From contig CAMZKE010000150.1 in assembly GCA_947311115.1 (NCBI GenBank), forward strand, positions 1 to 51,114: a stretch of 51,114 bases of DNA, read 5' to 3'. Of the stretch, positions 18,042-27,031 are shown in pieces (within the stretch, counting starts at the first letter, position 1; every line of letters begins with the position of its first letter). The position numbers and the translations under genes are program-made. The notes below the pieces were generated by a model, which searched no databases, was not told where the DNA came from, and saw only the letters and a list, made by a program, of their open reading frames with translations. The DNA is from an uncultured Bacteroidales bacterium. GTDB lineage: Bacteria; Bacteroidota; Bacteroidia; Bacteroidales; JAFGXI01.

Positions 18042-20684
18042 ATGAATAAATTCTTAATTTTTATATTTATAATTTCATATAAATTAATTACAGCACAAAT
18101 TTGCGATGACGCACAAGTTATTAACAACTTACCTTTTACAGATGTACAGGTAAACACAATTGACGCTGATTGTGATATAATTGGAAATTATTGTAATAGC
18201 TCAGGTCAAGCAGCAAATGACACAATTTATGAGTATTATTCAAATGCTTTTCAAAATATTGATATAATTCTATCAAACGTAAATATTCAATATGATTGGC
18301 TTGTTAGTATATTTCTACTCGACACATGTCCTGATGTAGCAACAACAACAAACTGTATTGCATCTGCTAGCGGTGGTGAATTAAGCATTACAAATCAAGC
18401 TATTGACTCTAATAAAACATATTACATTGTGATAACAAATTTATTATTACTTAATATTAATAGTTTTATTTATGATATAGAAATCAGAGAACACTATGAT
18501 TATGATTTATCTATTGTTGAATTTAATGACCCAAAATCATATTATGATTTTGCAATTTCTCTTGGCGAAACATCTGCATGGATTGCAAACAACGGAAATT
18601 ATACTGTAGACACACTAAACTTTGGTTTAGTATTAAATGGCACAACTTATTACAATACAATTATTGATGCAAATTTATTGCCAGGAGAATCAAGGCGTTT
18701 TTATCCATTTGCACATGATATGTCAGCAGACGGTCCATACCTCACAAAATTATTTCTAAGAAATAATGATATGAACCCTAACAACGACACACTCACAAAA
18801 CGTTCGCATAATCTATATGAAATCTCTTCGTTTCCATATTTCACTGATTTTGAATCTGGTACAAACGGATGGGTTACTGAATGGAAAAATGGTTCAAATA
18901 TTAGAGAAACATGGGAAATGGGAGTTCCTAATGCCAATATAATTGATACAGCATCATCAGGAACTCATGCATTTGTTACAAATTTAGATGGTAACTGCAA
19001 TATTAATGAAGATTCATATTTAGTTAGTCAAAGTTTTGATTTCTCCAACATTAGTTCTCCTATGATAGAATTTGATATGTGGAAATCTTTAGATTCTACA
19101 GCTTCTGTTTATCTTGAATATACAGATACAAATGAAATTCACTGGGTACGAGTTGGTTCTGTAGGAACAGGAACCAATTGGTATAACACATTTTTAGGTC
19201 AAAGTGATGACACATGGTTAGGAAACTCAAATGGCTGGATAACAGCCAAAAACAAAATACAAGGTGCAGGAGGAAAACCTCATGTGCATTTACGATTTGT
19301 TTTTAAAAACATGTCATACAACACCCCTGAAGGCATAGCAATAGACAACATAAAAATATACGAAGCTCCAAATCACGATATTGGTGTTACAAACATTTTA
19401 AATCCTATTTCAAAATGTAACATTAACAACGACAGTATTACAGTTAAAATAACGAATTTTAGTCCTGATACAGCACACTCTAACTTTATTATTAAAGCAC
19501 TTATTGATAATACATACGAACTAACAGATACTGTTACGCAAACAGTACAAGCAAACAGTACATTAATTTATACTTTTAGAAACACTTTTAATTTCAACCA
19601 GTTAAAAGAATACAAAATAAAAGCCACAACATATTTAATTAACGAAGACGACACCACAAACGATGCTGACAGTACTGTATTTTTTAATTTTGATAACAAC
19701 ACACTACCTTATTTTAACGATTTTGAGACAAACAATGGAACATGGCACACTACAGGTATTAACTCATCTTGGGAATATGGAACTCCAACCGATAGCGTAA
19801 TTACAGATGCAGCTTCAGGCACAAAAATATGGGCAACAAATCTTTCAGGTTACCATAATCAACCGGAAGAATCATACCTAACAAGCTCTTGTTTTGATTT
19901 ATCATTATTAACAAACCCATTAATCAAATTCAAAGCAAACTACGATTTATATATCGATAATGGAGCTACATCAACCTATGTACAAATGTATTATAGCAAT
20001 AATAACGGTAATACATGGACTATTCTAGGCAATGCGAATAATAATTGGTATGATGCAGGCTCATCTTGGGTTGGCAAGTCTGATAATTGGATTGAAAAAC
20101 TTTACAACATATCAAATTTAACTAATTTAGGAAATATTCAGCTACGATTTAAACTTTTTGCTTTACAAGAAAAAACAGGTTTCGCTTTTGATGATTTTAC
20201 TATATGCGATGCTCCTAAAGCAGGATTTATTTACACTGCAAGTGGAAGAAATATTTTAATAAATGATACTTCAATAAATAGCGAAACTTATAAATGGTTT
20301 ATTAACGATACTCTTGTATCAACCGAGCAAAACCCTACACTTATAGTAACTCAAGACACCAGTAAAATTACACAAGTTGTTATTAATAATTGTTATTCAG
20401 ACACAATTTCTCATATAATTTTCACTTCAAATATTTCTAATATTACAAACGGAAACATTAGAGTATATCCTAACCCTACAAGTAAATATTTAATAATTGA
20501 AAATAATAAATATAATATTTCATTAATTCAATTAATAAATTCTCTTGGGCAAATACAGATAAGCAAAAAAGTTGCTAATAATTACATTAATAAAATTGAT
20601 GTATCTAATTTATATAATGGAGTTTATTTACTCAGAATAGAAACAAACAACGGTTCATTTACCGAACGTATTATTATAAAATAA
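18042..20684 (+). CDS. secreted multidomain protein with T9SS C-terminal sorting domain
   Basis: 880 residues. The signal peptide is MNKFLIFIFIISYKLITAQ with likely cleavage after AQ. Two MAM/jelly-roll-like modules of about 170 residues (roughly 265-445 and 560-730) share the pattern 'YF.DFE...W......WE.G.P...I.DAASGT..W.TNL.G......SYL.S..FD'. Between them is a CARDB-like beta domain (HDIGVTNILNPISKC). The last ~80 residues (NIRVYPNPTSKYLIIE ... GVYLLRIETNNGSFTERIIIK) form a type A T9SS sorting domain, so the protein is exported across the outer membrane and probably anchored or released at the surface. No catalytic motif is seen; adhesion or glycan binding is possible. Confidence 0.88.
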   Translation: MNKFLIFIFIISYKLITAQICDDAQVINNLPFTDVQVNTIDADCDIIGNYCNSSGQAANDTIYEYYSNAFQNIDIILSNVNIQYDWLVSIFLLDTCPDVATTTNCIASASGGELSITNQAIDSNKTYYIVITNLLLLNINSFIYDIEIREHYDYDLSIVEFNDPKSYYDFAISLGETSAWIANNGNYTVDTLNFGLVLNGTTYYNTIIDANLLPGESRRFYPFAHDMSADGPYLTKLFLRNNDMNPNNDTLTKRSHNLYEISSFPYFTDFESGTNGWVTEWKNGSNIRETWEMGVPNANIIDTASSGTHAFVTNLDGNCNINEDSYLVSQSFDFSNISSPMIEFDMWKSLDSTASVYLEYTDTNEIHWVRVGSVGTGTNWYNTFLGQSDDTWLGNSNGWITAKNKIQGAGGKPHVHLRFVFKNMSYNTPEGIAIDNIKIYEAPNHDIGVTNILNPISKCNINNDSITVKITNFSPDTAHSNFIIKALIDNTYELTDTVTQTVQANSTLIYTFRNTFNFNQLKEYKIKATTYLINEDDTTNDADSTVFFNFDNNTLPYFNDFETNNGTWHTTGINSSWEYGTPTDSVITDAASGTKIWATNLSGYHNQPEESYLTSSCFDLSLLTNPLIKFKANYDLYIDNGATSTYVQMYYSNNNGNTWTILGNANNNWYDAGSSWVGKSDNWIEKLYNISNLTNLGNIQLRFKLFALQEKTGFAFDDFTICDAPKAGFIYTASGRNILINDTSINSETYKWFINDTLVSTEQNPTLIVTQDTSKITQVVINNCYSDTISHIIFTSNISNITNGNIRVYPNPTSKYLIIENNKYNISLIQLINSLGQIQISKKVANNYINKIDVSNLYNGVYLLRIETNNGSFTERIIIK

Positions 20685-20704
20685 ATATACAATTTACAAT
20701 ATCT

Positions 20705-20827
20705 AAAACCTGATAAAAATGAATCTCCTCGCCGCAAGCGGATGAGGTATCGTTTTGGAATACTATTTTTTACGTCCCAAGGGACGGGGAATTAAAACCC
20801 AAACAGATTAAAATTTTATCAGGTTTT
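20705..20827 (+). terminator. terminator stem split by a dispersed repeat
   Basis: AAAACCTGATAAAA (20705-20718) and TTTTATCAGGTTTT (20814-20827) are exact reverse complements followed by TTCTTT. They would form the terminator of the T9SS gene, whose stop lies 20 bp upstream, but a ~95-bp repeat occupies the loop (20719-20813). The stem could still pair across the insert. Confidence 0.7.
20718..20813. repeat. dispersed ~97-bp repeat, copy B
   Basis: Near-identical to the copy at 289-386, starting AATGAATCTCCTCGCCG and ending CCCAAACAGATTAAAA. It holds the same two small hairpins (CCTCGCCG/GCGGATGAGG and CGTCCC-AA-GGGACG). It sits exactly in the loop of the upstream gene's terminator, giving both borders to within a base or so. 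Confidence 0.8.
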
Positions 20828-20994
20828 TCTTTCCTATAAAACTATACACCCCTACAAAAAATAAACAAAACATCAATTAACTTACTGAAACACTTACAAG
20901 TATTTATTAATACATCTCAACAACAAACACTACACTCATATATTAACTCAATAAATATATATATATTTGTTTCGTTTTAAAAAAGAATTACCGA
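20828..20994. promoter_or_regulatory. leader region with TATATTTG -7 element
   Basis: TATATTTG at 20962-20969 lies 26 bp ahead of the class-V aminotransferase start. No TTG was seen at the proper distance. Nothing else recognisable lies in this AT-rich gap. Confidence 0.45.
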
Positions 20995-22452
20995 ATGAAC
21001 AAATTAGAACAGTATTTCGAGAAATATAGAGAAAATACTATTGGGTACAATCAAGAATACACATCAGCTTACGGAAAACAAAAAATTATTTATGCCGATT
21101 GGGTAGCAAGCGGCAGGTTATATAAACCAATTGAAAATAAAATTGCAAACGAATTTGGTCCTTTTGTTGCAAACACACATACCGAAACAAGCGAAGTAGG
21201 TACATTAATGACAAAATCATACCACTACGCGAAGCAAATAATTAAAAACCATGTTAATGCCAACGAAAACGATGTATTAATAAATACAGGCTTTGGAATG
21301 ACATCAGCCATAAACAAACTACAGCGTATAATAGGATTAAAATATTGCGGAAGAAAACGACACGCTAATTGTATTCAAGAAAAGCCTGTAGTGTTTGTTA
21401 CTCACATGGAGCATCACTCAAATCACACATCGTGGCTTACAACTATTGCCGATGTAGTGTTAATAAAACCTAACAAAAACCTACTTATCAGTTTACAAAA
21501 TTTAGAAACAGAATTAAACAAATATAAAAACAGAAAAATTAAAATTGGAGCATTTACGGCAGCATCAAATGTTACCGGAATTATACCTCCATACTATAAA
21601 ATGGCAAAATTAATGCATAAATATAACGGTCTATGTTTTGTTGACTTTGCTATGGCTGCACCATATATAAATATTAATATGCACCCATCAGACCCTGAAG
21701 AAAGACTTGATGCAATTACATTTTCACCACATAAATTTTTGGGAGGTCCGGGTTCTGCCGGAGTATTAATTTTTAATAAGAAACTATATAAAAGAGAAAC
21801 ACCCGATAATCCGGGCGGTGGCACAGTTGACTGGACAAACGCTTGGGGTGAATTTAAATTTGTTGATGATATTGAACTCCGTGAAGATGGTGGCACACCG
21901 GGTTTTTTACAAACAATACGTACAGCTCTTTCAATAAATTTAAAAAATGAAATGGGTGTTGAAAATATACATAAGCGTGAAAAAGAGCTACTTAGTATAG
22001 TTTTCGCTGAATTTGCAAAAATAGAAGGTATAAACATTTTAGCACCAAACGAAAAACAAAGATTAGGTGCCATTTCGTTTTATCACGATAAAATACATTT
22101 TAATTTATTAGTTAAACTTTTGAGCGATAAATATGGTATTCAAGTACGTGGAGGTTGTGCTTGTGCAGGTACTTATGGCCATTATTTACTAAATGTTGAT
22201 TACAATAAATCACAAAATATAACTGAAAAAATTAACAAAGGAGATTTATCAGAAAAACCGGGTTGGGTACGACTTTCAGTACATCCAATAATGACTGATA
22301 AAGAAATTTATTATATTTCAAAATCGCTAAATGACATTGTTGAGAATATTGACAAATATATTAATGATTACGAATACATTCCAAATACAAACGAATTTGT
22401 ATTTAAAACCAAATACAAAAAACTTGACTACAAACATTGGTTTAATCTATAA
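20995..22452 (+). CDS. class-V aminotransferase / cysteine desulfurase-like protein
   Basis: 485 residues with fold-type I PLP enzyme motifs. HMEHHSNHTSW is the cofactor-stacking histidine region. CFVDFAMAAPYI carries the PLP aspartate, and FSPHKFLGGPGSAGVL carries the Schiff-base lysine. A late cysteine loop, RGGCACAGTYGHYLL, lies where SufS-type desulfurases place their nucleophile. It is longer than SufS (406 aa, also in this window) and has an unusual N-terminus (a motif YADWVASGRLYKPIE). Related proteins are annotated as cysteine desulfurases or selenocysteine lyases; the substrate is not settled. It stands alone between a T9SS cargo and a peptidase gene. Confidence 0.8.
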   Translation: MNKLEQYFEKYRENTIGYNQEYTSAYGKQKIIYADWVASGRLYKPIENKIANEFGPFVANTHTETSEVGTLMTKSYHYAKQIIKNHVNANENDVLINTGFGMTSAINKLQRIIGLKYCGRKRHANCIQEKPVVFVTHMEHHSNHTSWLTTIADVVLIKPNKNLLISLQNLETELNKYKNRKIKIGAFTAASNVTGIIPPYYKMAKLMHKYNGLCFVDFAMAAPYININMHPSDPEERLDAITFSPHKFLGGPGSAGVLIFNKKLYKRETPDNPGGGTVDWTNAWGEFKFVDDIELREDGGTPGFLQTIRTALSINLKNEMGVENIHKREKELLSIVFAEFAKIEGINILAPNEKQRLGAISFYHDKIHFNLLVKLLSDKYGIQVRGGCACAGTYGHYLLNVDYNKSQNITEKINKGDLSEKPGWVRLSVHPIMTDKEIYYISKSLNDIVENIDKYINDYEYIPNTNEFVFKTKYKKLDYKHWFNL

Positions 22453-22453
22453 T

Positions 22454-22504
22454 AAATAAACAGATAAACAAATAAACAGATAAACGATTTTTTATATATC
22501 TTTG
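22454..22504 (+). promoter_or_regulatory. tandem 16-bp repeat and -7 element before the C69 peptidase
   Basis: The 16-mer AAATAAACAGATAAAC occurs twice back to back (22454-22469 and 22470-22485). TATCTTTG (22497-22504) follows, a -7 match about 30 bp before the ATG. The repeat covers the place where the -33 box would lie, so it might be an operator; that is speculative. Confidence 0.45.
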
Positions 22505-22533
22505 AAAAATAACATAAACTAATATAATATACA

Positions 22534-24264
22534 ATGAAAAGTAAATTAATTACACTATTAGCAGTTGTTTCAATGCTATTTGCTATTAATAAAACAAATG
22601 CTTGTACTAACTACTTAGTTACAAAAGGAGCATCAACTGACGGCTCTGTAATGATATCTTATGCTGCCGATTCTCATGTTTTATACGGCGAATTATACCA
22701 TTGGGCTGCAAAAAAATGGCCTGCAGGCTCAATGTTAGATGTTTACGAATGGGATACAGGTAAATTTCTTGGCAAAATTAAACAAGCTGCCGAAACTTAT
22801 AATGTAATTGGTAATGTAAATGAGTATCAAGTTGCTATTGGCGAAACAACTTACGGCGGACGTAAGGAATTACATCATCAAGATGGAGCAATAATTGACT
22901 ACGGAAGTATGATTTATATTGCATTACAGCGTTCAAAATCAGCACGAGAAGCTATTAAAATAATGGCTGAATTAATGGCTGAATATGGTTATTATAGCGA
23001 AGGTGAATCTTTTTCTGTTGCCGACCCTAACGAAGCTTGGATTTTTGAAGTAATTGGTAAAGGTCAAGGCGAAAAAGGTGCTGTTTGGGTTGCTCGTAAA
23101 ATTCCTGACGGATATATTTCAGGACACGCTAATCAAGCACGTATTACAACTTTCCCACTAAAAGGAAAAAACACAATTTCATCTAAAAAATTGAGTAAAA
23201 TATTTGATAAAAATATTGAAAATGTTTACTCTGAAGATGTTATAACATTTGCTCGTAAAAAAGGCTGGTTTAACGGTAAAGATGAAGATTTCAGCTTCTC
23301 TGACACTTATGCTCCTGTTGATTTTGGTGGAGCTCGTTTTTGCGAAATTAGAGTTTGGAGTACTTTTAACGATGTTAAAGCCGGTATGAATAAATACTGG
23401 GACTATTGCAAAGGTGATATTCAACATGCAGAAAAACTTGCTAATGGACATGCTAATATTAACAAATATGCAACTAATCGTATGCCTTTATGGGTTAAAC
23501 CTGATAAAAAAGTATCAGTTTTAGATATGATGCACTTTATGCGTAATCACTTAGAGGGTACAGAACTTGATATGAGTAAAGATATTGGTGCAGGTCCTTT
23601 TGGTATGCCTTACCGCTGGAGACCTTTAACCTGGAAAGTTGATGGAAAAACATACTGCAACGAACGTACTACAGCAACACAACAAACAGGTTTTTCGTTT
23701 ATTGCTCAATTACGCTCAAACGTACAAAACATAGGAGCTATAAACTGGTTTAGTGTTGACGATGCAGCAAGTACAGTATATATCCCGATGTACACTGTAA
23801 TGACAAAAACGCCTGAAACTTTTGCTGTTGGCAATGGTAACATGACTGAATGGAGCGACAACTCTGCATTTTGGACATTTAACGAAATGAGCAACTGGGC
23901 TTATGCTCGTTACAACTTAATTCACCCTGAAATTGAGAAAAAACAAGCGGCTTACGAAAAAGAGTTTGTTGATAATACTGCAAAAATTGATGCAGAAGCA
24001 ATGAAACTTTATAAAGAATCCCCTGAAAAAGCGGTTGAATATTTAACAAACTACTCTGTAAAACAAGCTAATCGTGTTGTAAAAGAATGGAAACAATTTT
24101 ATCACCAATTATTTGTAAAGTATTCTGATGGAAATGTAAAAACAAAAGCAGAACCTAAAGAAGGTTACAAATATGTAACTCCAAAACTTGAACAACCCGG
24201 CTATGGAGAAGAGTGGTACAAAAAAATTGTAAAAGAAACAGGCGAACAGTTTTTAATGAAATAA
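22534..24264 (+). CDS. C69-family (PepD-like) dipeptidase, secreted
   Basis: 576 residues. A signal peptide (MKSKLITLLAVVSMLFAINKTNA) precedes Cys24 in ACTNYLVTKGASTDGS. In family C69 this cysteine becomes the N-terminal nucleophile (Ntn hydrolase) after processing, so signal cleavage at this site would create the active enzyme. Further family features are the YAADSHVLYGEL segment, EYQVAIGETTYGGR, and IFEVIGKGQGEKGAVWVA. The protein is probably a periplasmic dipeptidase in amino-acid scavenging. A strong terminator lies ~36 bp after the stop. Confidence 0.9.
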   Translation: MKSKLITLLAVVSMLFAINKTNACTNYLVTKGASTDGSVMISYAADSHVLYGELYHWAAKKWPAGSMLDVYEWDTGKFLGKIKQAAETYNVIGNVNEYQVAIGETTYGGRKELHHQDGAIIDYGSMIYIALQRSKSAREAIKIMAELMAEYGYYSEGESFSVADPNEAWIFEVIGKGQGEKGAVWVARKIPDGYISGHANQARITTFPLKGKNTISSKKLSKIFDKNIENVYSEDVITFARKKGWFNGKDEDFSFSDTYAPVDFGGARFCEIRVWSTFNDVKAGMNKYWDYCKGDIQHAEKLANGHANINKYATNRMPLWVKPDKKVSVLDMMHFMRNHLEGTELDMSKDIGAGPFGMPYRWRPLTWKVDGKTYCNERTTATQQTGFSFIAQLRSNVQNIGAINWFSVDDAASTVYIPMYTVMTKTPETFAVGNGNMTEWSDNSAFWTFNEMSNWAYARYNLIHPEIEKKQAAYEKEFVDNTAKIDAEAMKLYKESPEKAVEYLTNYSVKQANRVVKEWKQFYHQLFVKYSDGNVKTKAEPKEGYKYVTPKLEQPGYGEEWYKKIVKETGEQFLMK

Positions 24265-24300
24265 GAAATATATTAATTCATTAAATACAAATAATATATA

Positions 24301-24324
24301 AAAACCGCTTAGGCGGTTTTTTTT
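24301..24324 (+). terminator. terminator of the C69 peptidase gene
   Basis: AAAACCGC and GCGGTTTT pair around TTAG, followed by a run of T residues to 24324. Confidence 0.9.
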
Positions 24325-24327
24325 ATA

Positions 24328-24792
24328 TTGTTTGTAAATAAAACAAAACTTGTTGCTAATGCTAATAAAGAAATTGAAGCAATTGAAAGTTTCGATCCTA
24401 AAACAACAGCTATTGTTGACAAACGATTTGAAAAAGAGCTTTTTAATTTCTCTAAAGATGCTAGTGCAAACATAACACTAACCGACTATAAGCCAAATCA
24501 TTTAACTTACAAGACAGAATGTAATAGCGACCAGTTAGCTGTTTTCTCAGAAATATACTACGATAAAGGTTGGAACGCATATGTAGATAATAAATTAGTA
24601 CATCATTTCAGAGCAAATTATGTTTTACGAGCTATGAAGATACCGGCTGGTAATCACATAATAGAATTTAAATTCGAGCCATCATCATGGTCAATAGGTA
24701 CAACAATATCATTAATAAGTTCAATAATTCTTTTACTTGGTTTACTAGCTATTGTATTCTTTGAATTTAGGCAAAAAAATAAAGAAGTATAA
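24328..24792 (+). pseudogene. C-terminal remnant of a YfhO-type membrane protein
   Basis: 154 codons open from a TTG at 24328. The sequence matches the C-terminal end of YfhO-type proteins: a FDPKTTAIVDKRFE segment, a beta-rich region with AVFSEIYYDKGWNAYVD, HHFRANYVLRAMKIPAGNH, and one final membrane helix. Intact YfhO proteins have well over 700 residues, with a dozen helices before this part; all of that is missing. The homology begins only four bases past the terminator of the peptidase gene. A perfect terminator overlaps the stop codon, so the 3' end is the original one. It is best read as a deletion relic; expression is doubtful. Confidence 0.75.
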
Positions 24793-24810
24793 TAATTATA
24801 CTTCTTTATT
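24778..24810. terminator. bidirectional terminator after the YfhO remnant
   Basis: AATAAAGAAGTATA (24778-24791) pairs perfectly with TATACTTCTTTATT (24797-24810) around ATAAT, with T-runs available on both strands. It overlaps the stop codon of the remnant and also faces the converging lipoprotein gene. Confidence 0.85.
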
Positions 24811-24854
24811 TTTTCATTTATAGTATTTAATTATCTAGATAACGAATATAATTA

Positions 24855-26642
24855 CTATTCGTCTATATCCCAACTAATTTCAATATCCCAATTTGCACGT
24901 ACTACAATATTTTCTTTATAAAACTGCACTTTTTCGGGTTGTTTTCCTTCTAAATATTTTCCTGTATCCCATTTTAGATTAGCATTATCATCATAAATAA
25001 GCTTTAATTTATACGTATTTGCAGGTAAATATTCTATTGATATTTCATCATCTTTATCAAGATAAAACTCTTGCAAAACTGCATCGTTAGCCGATAATAA
25101 CTGAATAATAATATTCTGTTTTACATTATTTGTGGTTAATAAAATTTTCCCATAGAATGCCAAAGCTTGTGCTGAGAAAGTATTGATAATTGTATCGTTA
25201 ACTAATCCATAATTATTATCAAACACATTAGTATCGATTAATAATTTATAATTAGTTTCTTCTTTAGCTTTAAAATTAACAAAGTATTTACGCTTTATTA
25301 TAGAATCTTGCTGCAAAGTAAAATCTAAAGGAACAAATTCGTCTTTTTTATTTACAAACAAATGTATTTTAGATTTGTCCACACTATTTATCGGAACATT
25401 TGTGGTAAAAAACAACTTGCTATTAAGTCCTAATTTGCCATTATTTTTCACATTAAAATCAACAATAATTTTAGGTTTTTCTGTTTTTTGTTCCTTTTGT
25501 TTCTTTTGTTTATTCTTTTTCTTTTTAGCAAAAACTTTAGGTTTTTTATATATTAACTTAATAGTATCATTCAACATAGACATTTCACCTAAAGTATCGG
25601 TTGCAATATAATCAAACTTTACTTTAAGAGTGTCAATATTGTAAATGTTTGAATCGGTTAGCCATACATTTAGCGTATCTCCTGTTATTGATTTTTCGGT
25701 ATAAAGTTTTTCTGATAAATCGATATTAATACCTGTTATGCTAAAATTATCATCGAGTTTATCGTTAAAAATAAAAATAAACTGTTCTTTTTTATCTCTA
25801 CTACTAGATTTTAAATACTGATTATGATTTTCTTCTTCAAATAAAAACAACTCAACACTATCAGGGGTGTAAGTTATAATATTCTTTTTTACAACACTAT
25901 CAGTACCTAAAGAATCGTTTTTTATTGTATCAGTACGTACTTCAAGTTTTGCTTGAGGAAGTAGAATTGAGTCTAAAAATGCAATATTTTCGTTAGGTAA
26001 ATCAAAAATTCTATTTTTATTTAAATCTTTAAGTGCAAATATTTTATATTTACCACCACGCATATACGAAATATTAAAATGCCCTGATTTATCTGTTTTT
26101 CCAATATATGAAGGTAAATCGAAATACATTATAGAATCGTAAAATATTTTATTATCGTAAAGTAAAATTAAAACATCTTCTACAGGTTTTAAATCAGTTG
26201 CGTTTACCAATGTTCCGGAAACCTGCAACGAGTCGATATAATCGCCGGTAGAAAATGCAAAATAATAATTTACAAATGCGTTTGATTCGTTAACATCAAC
26301 AATTGCATTTCCAAAATTTAAATTATAAGTAGTGTTTTCGAGCAAAGTATCTTCGAAAGAAAACACAACACTTTTCCCTTTTAAAACAGCTTTTGGCGGT
26401 TTGTTTAAAGGTGGCGATGATATAAATTGTGAGTTTAAATCTTTAATTTTAACAAACTCATCGAAATATACTCTTATTTTATTCTTATCGAAATTTAAGC
26501 TTCCTTTTTTTGGTATTTCTTTTACAATAACAGGAGGAGCAACATCTTTAGGACCTCCGGTTGGCCTAGATACATTTGCACAACTATAAGCAATAATAGC
26601 TAAAACAACTAACAATAATATTTTTGAAATACCCGCCTTCAA
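24855..26642 (-). CDS. Ig-like domain lipoprotein (Bacteroidota family)
   Basis: 595 residues. The signal peptide ends in a lipobox, IAYSC with Cys21, so the protein is a lipoprotein. It continues RPTGGPKDVAPP, a phrase typical of a widespread Bacteroidota family with an N-terminal SbsA Ig-like domain (residues ~40-140: IRVYFDEFVKIKD, TTYNLNFGNAIVD). A CarboxypepD_reg-like beta domain follows (~150-215: GTLVNATDLKPVEDVLILLYD). A lysine-rich linker (KKKKNKQKKQKEQK, ~380) precedes a second beta-rich part. No enzymatic motif is seen. The stop of the DUF59 gene lies 2 bp upstream, so it is likely co-transcribed with the suf genes; why is unclear. Confidence 0.8.
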   Translation of the reverse strand: MKAGISKILLLVVLAIIAYSCANVSRPTGGPKDVAPPVIVKEIPKKGSLNFDKNKIRVYFDEFVKIKDLNSQFISSPPLNKPPKAVLKGKSVVFSFEDTLLENTTYNLNFGNAIVDVNESNAFVNYYFAFSTGDYIDSLQVSGTLVNATDLKPVEDVLILLYDNKIFYDSIMYFDLPSYIGKTDKSGHFNISYMRGGKYKIFALKDLNKNRIFDLPNENIAFLDSILLPQAKLEVRTDTIKNDSLGTDSVVKKNIITYTPDSVELFLFEEENHNQYLKSSSRDKKEQFIFIFNDKLDDNFSITGINIDLSEKLYTEKSITGDTLNVWLTDSNIYNIDTLKVKFDYIATDTLGEMSMLNDTIKLIYKKPKVFAKKKKNKQKKQKEQKTEKPKIIVDFNVKNNGKLGLNSKLFFTTNVPINSVDKSKIHLFVNKKDEFVPLDFTLQQDSIIKRKYFVNFKAKEETNYKLLIDTNVFDNNYGLVNDTIINTFSAQALAFYGKILLTTNNVKQNIIIQLLSANDAVLQEFYLDKDDEISIEYLPANTYKLKLIYDDNANLKWDTGKYLEGKQPEKVQFYKENIVVRANWDIEISWDIDE

Positions 26643-26644
26643 TA

Positions 26645-26968
26645 TTAAAAGTAACCTAATTCAAGTTTAGCTTCTTCGCTCATCATATCTTTATCCCAAG
26701 GTGGGTCGAAAACTAAATTTACATTTGCCGATTTTACACCTTGTATAAAATTAACTTTATCTGCCACTTCGGCAACAAGCGAATCAGCAACCGGGCAATT
26801 AGGGGCGGTTAATGTCATTGTTATAACGACATTGCTATCATCATCAATATCAACATCATAAATAAGACCTAAATCATATATATTTACAGGTATTTCGGGG
26901 TCGTAAACCGATTTTAGAACAGTAAGTATTACTTCTTCTAAATCCATATAATTATTTTTTTCTGCCAT
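26645..26968 (-). CDS. DUF59/MIP18-family Fe-S assembly factor (SufT-like)
   Basis: 107 residues of the MIP18/PaaD-like family. Characteristic are LKSVYDPEIPVNIYDLGLIYD, then VVITMTLTAPNCPVADS, with the conserved cysteine in the 'T.P.CP' motif. Members assist Fe-S cluster assembly or transfer. It lies 63 bp downstream of sufE in the order sufS-sufE-DUF59, a layout common in Bacteroidota, so it probably acts in the SUF pathway. The SufBCD scaffold genes are not in this window. Confidence 0.92.
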   Translation of the reverse strand: MAEKNNYMDLEEVILTVLKSVYDPEIPVNIYDLGLIYDVDIDDDSNVVITMTLTAPNCPVADSLVAEVADKVNFIQGVKSANVNLVFDPPWDKDMMSEEAKLELGYF

Positions 26969-26979
26969 TTTTTAATAAT

Positions 26980-27022
26980 TTAAGAACCACATTATTGCAA
27001 AACAATTAACAAGCAAATGTGG
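26980..27022. repeat. inverted repeat ACCACAT/ATGTGGT between sufE and the DUF59 gene
   Basis: ACCACATT and AATGTGGT can pair over a loop of about 20 nt with no T-run after them. It may be an mRNA processing or stabilising hairpin inside the suf operon and is not a convincing terminator. Confidence 0.35.
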
Positions 27023-27031
27023 TAATAGTAT

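Noticed and set aside
22454-22485. CRISPR-like repeats
   Set aside because: Only two 16-mers directly abutting with no spacers; no CRISPR array or cas gene was seen in the window.
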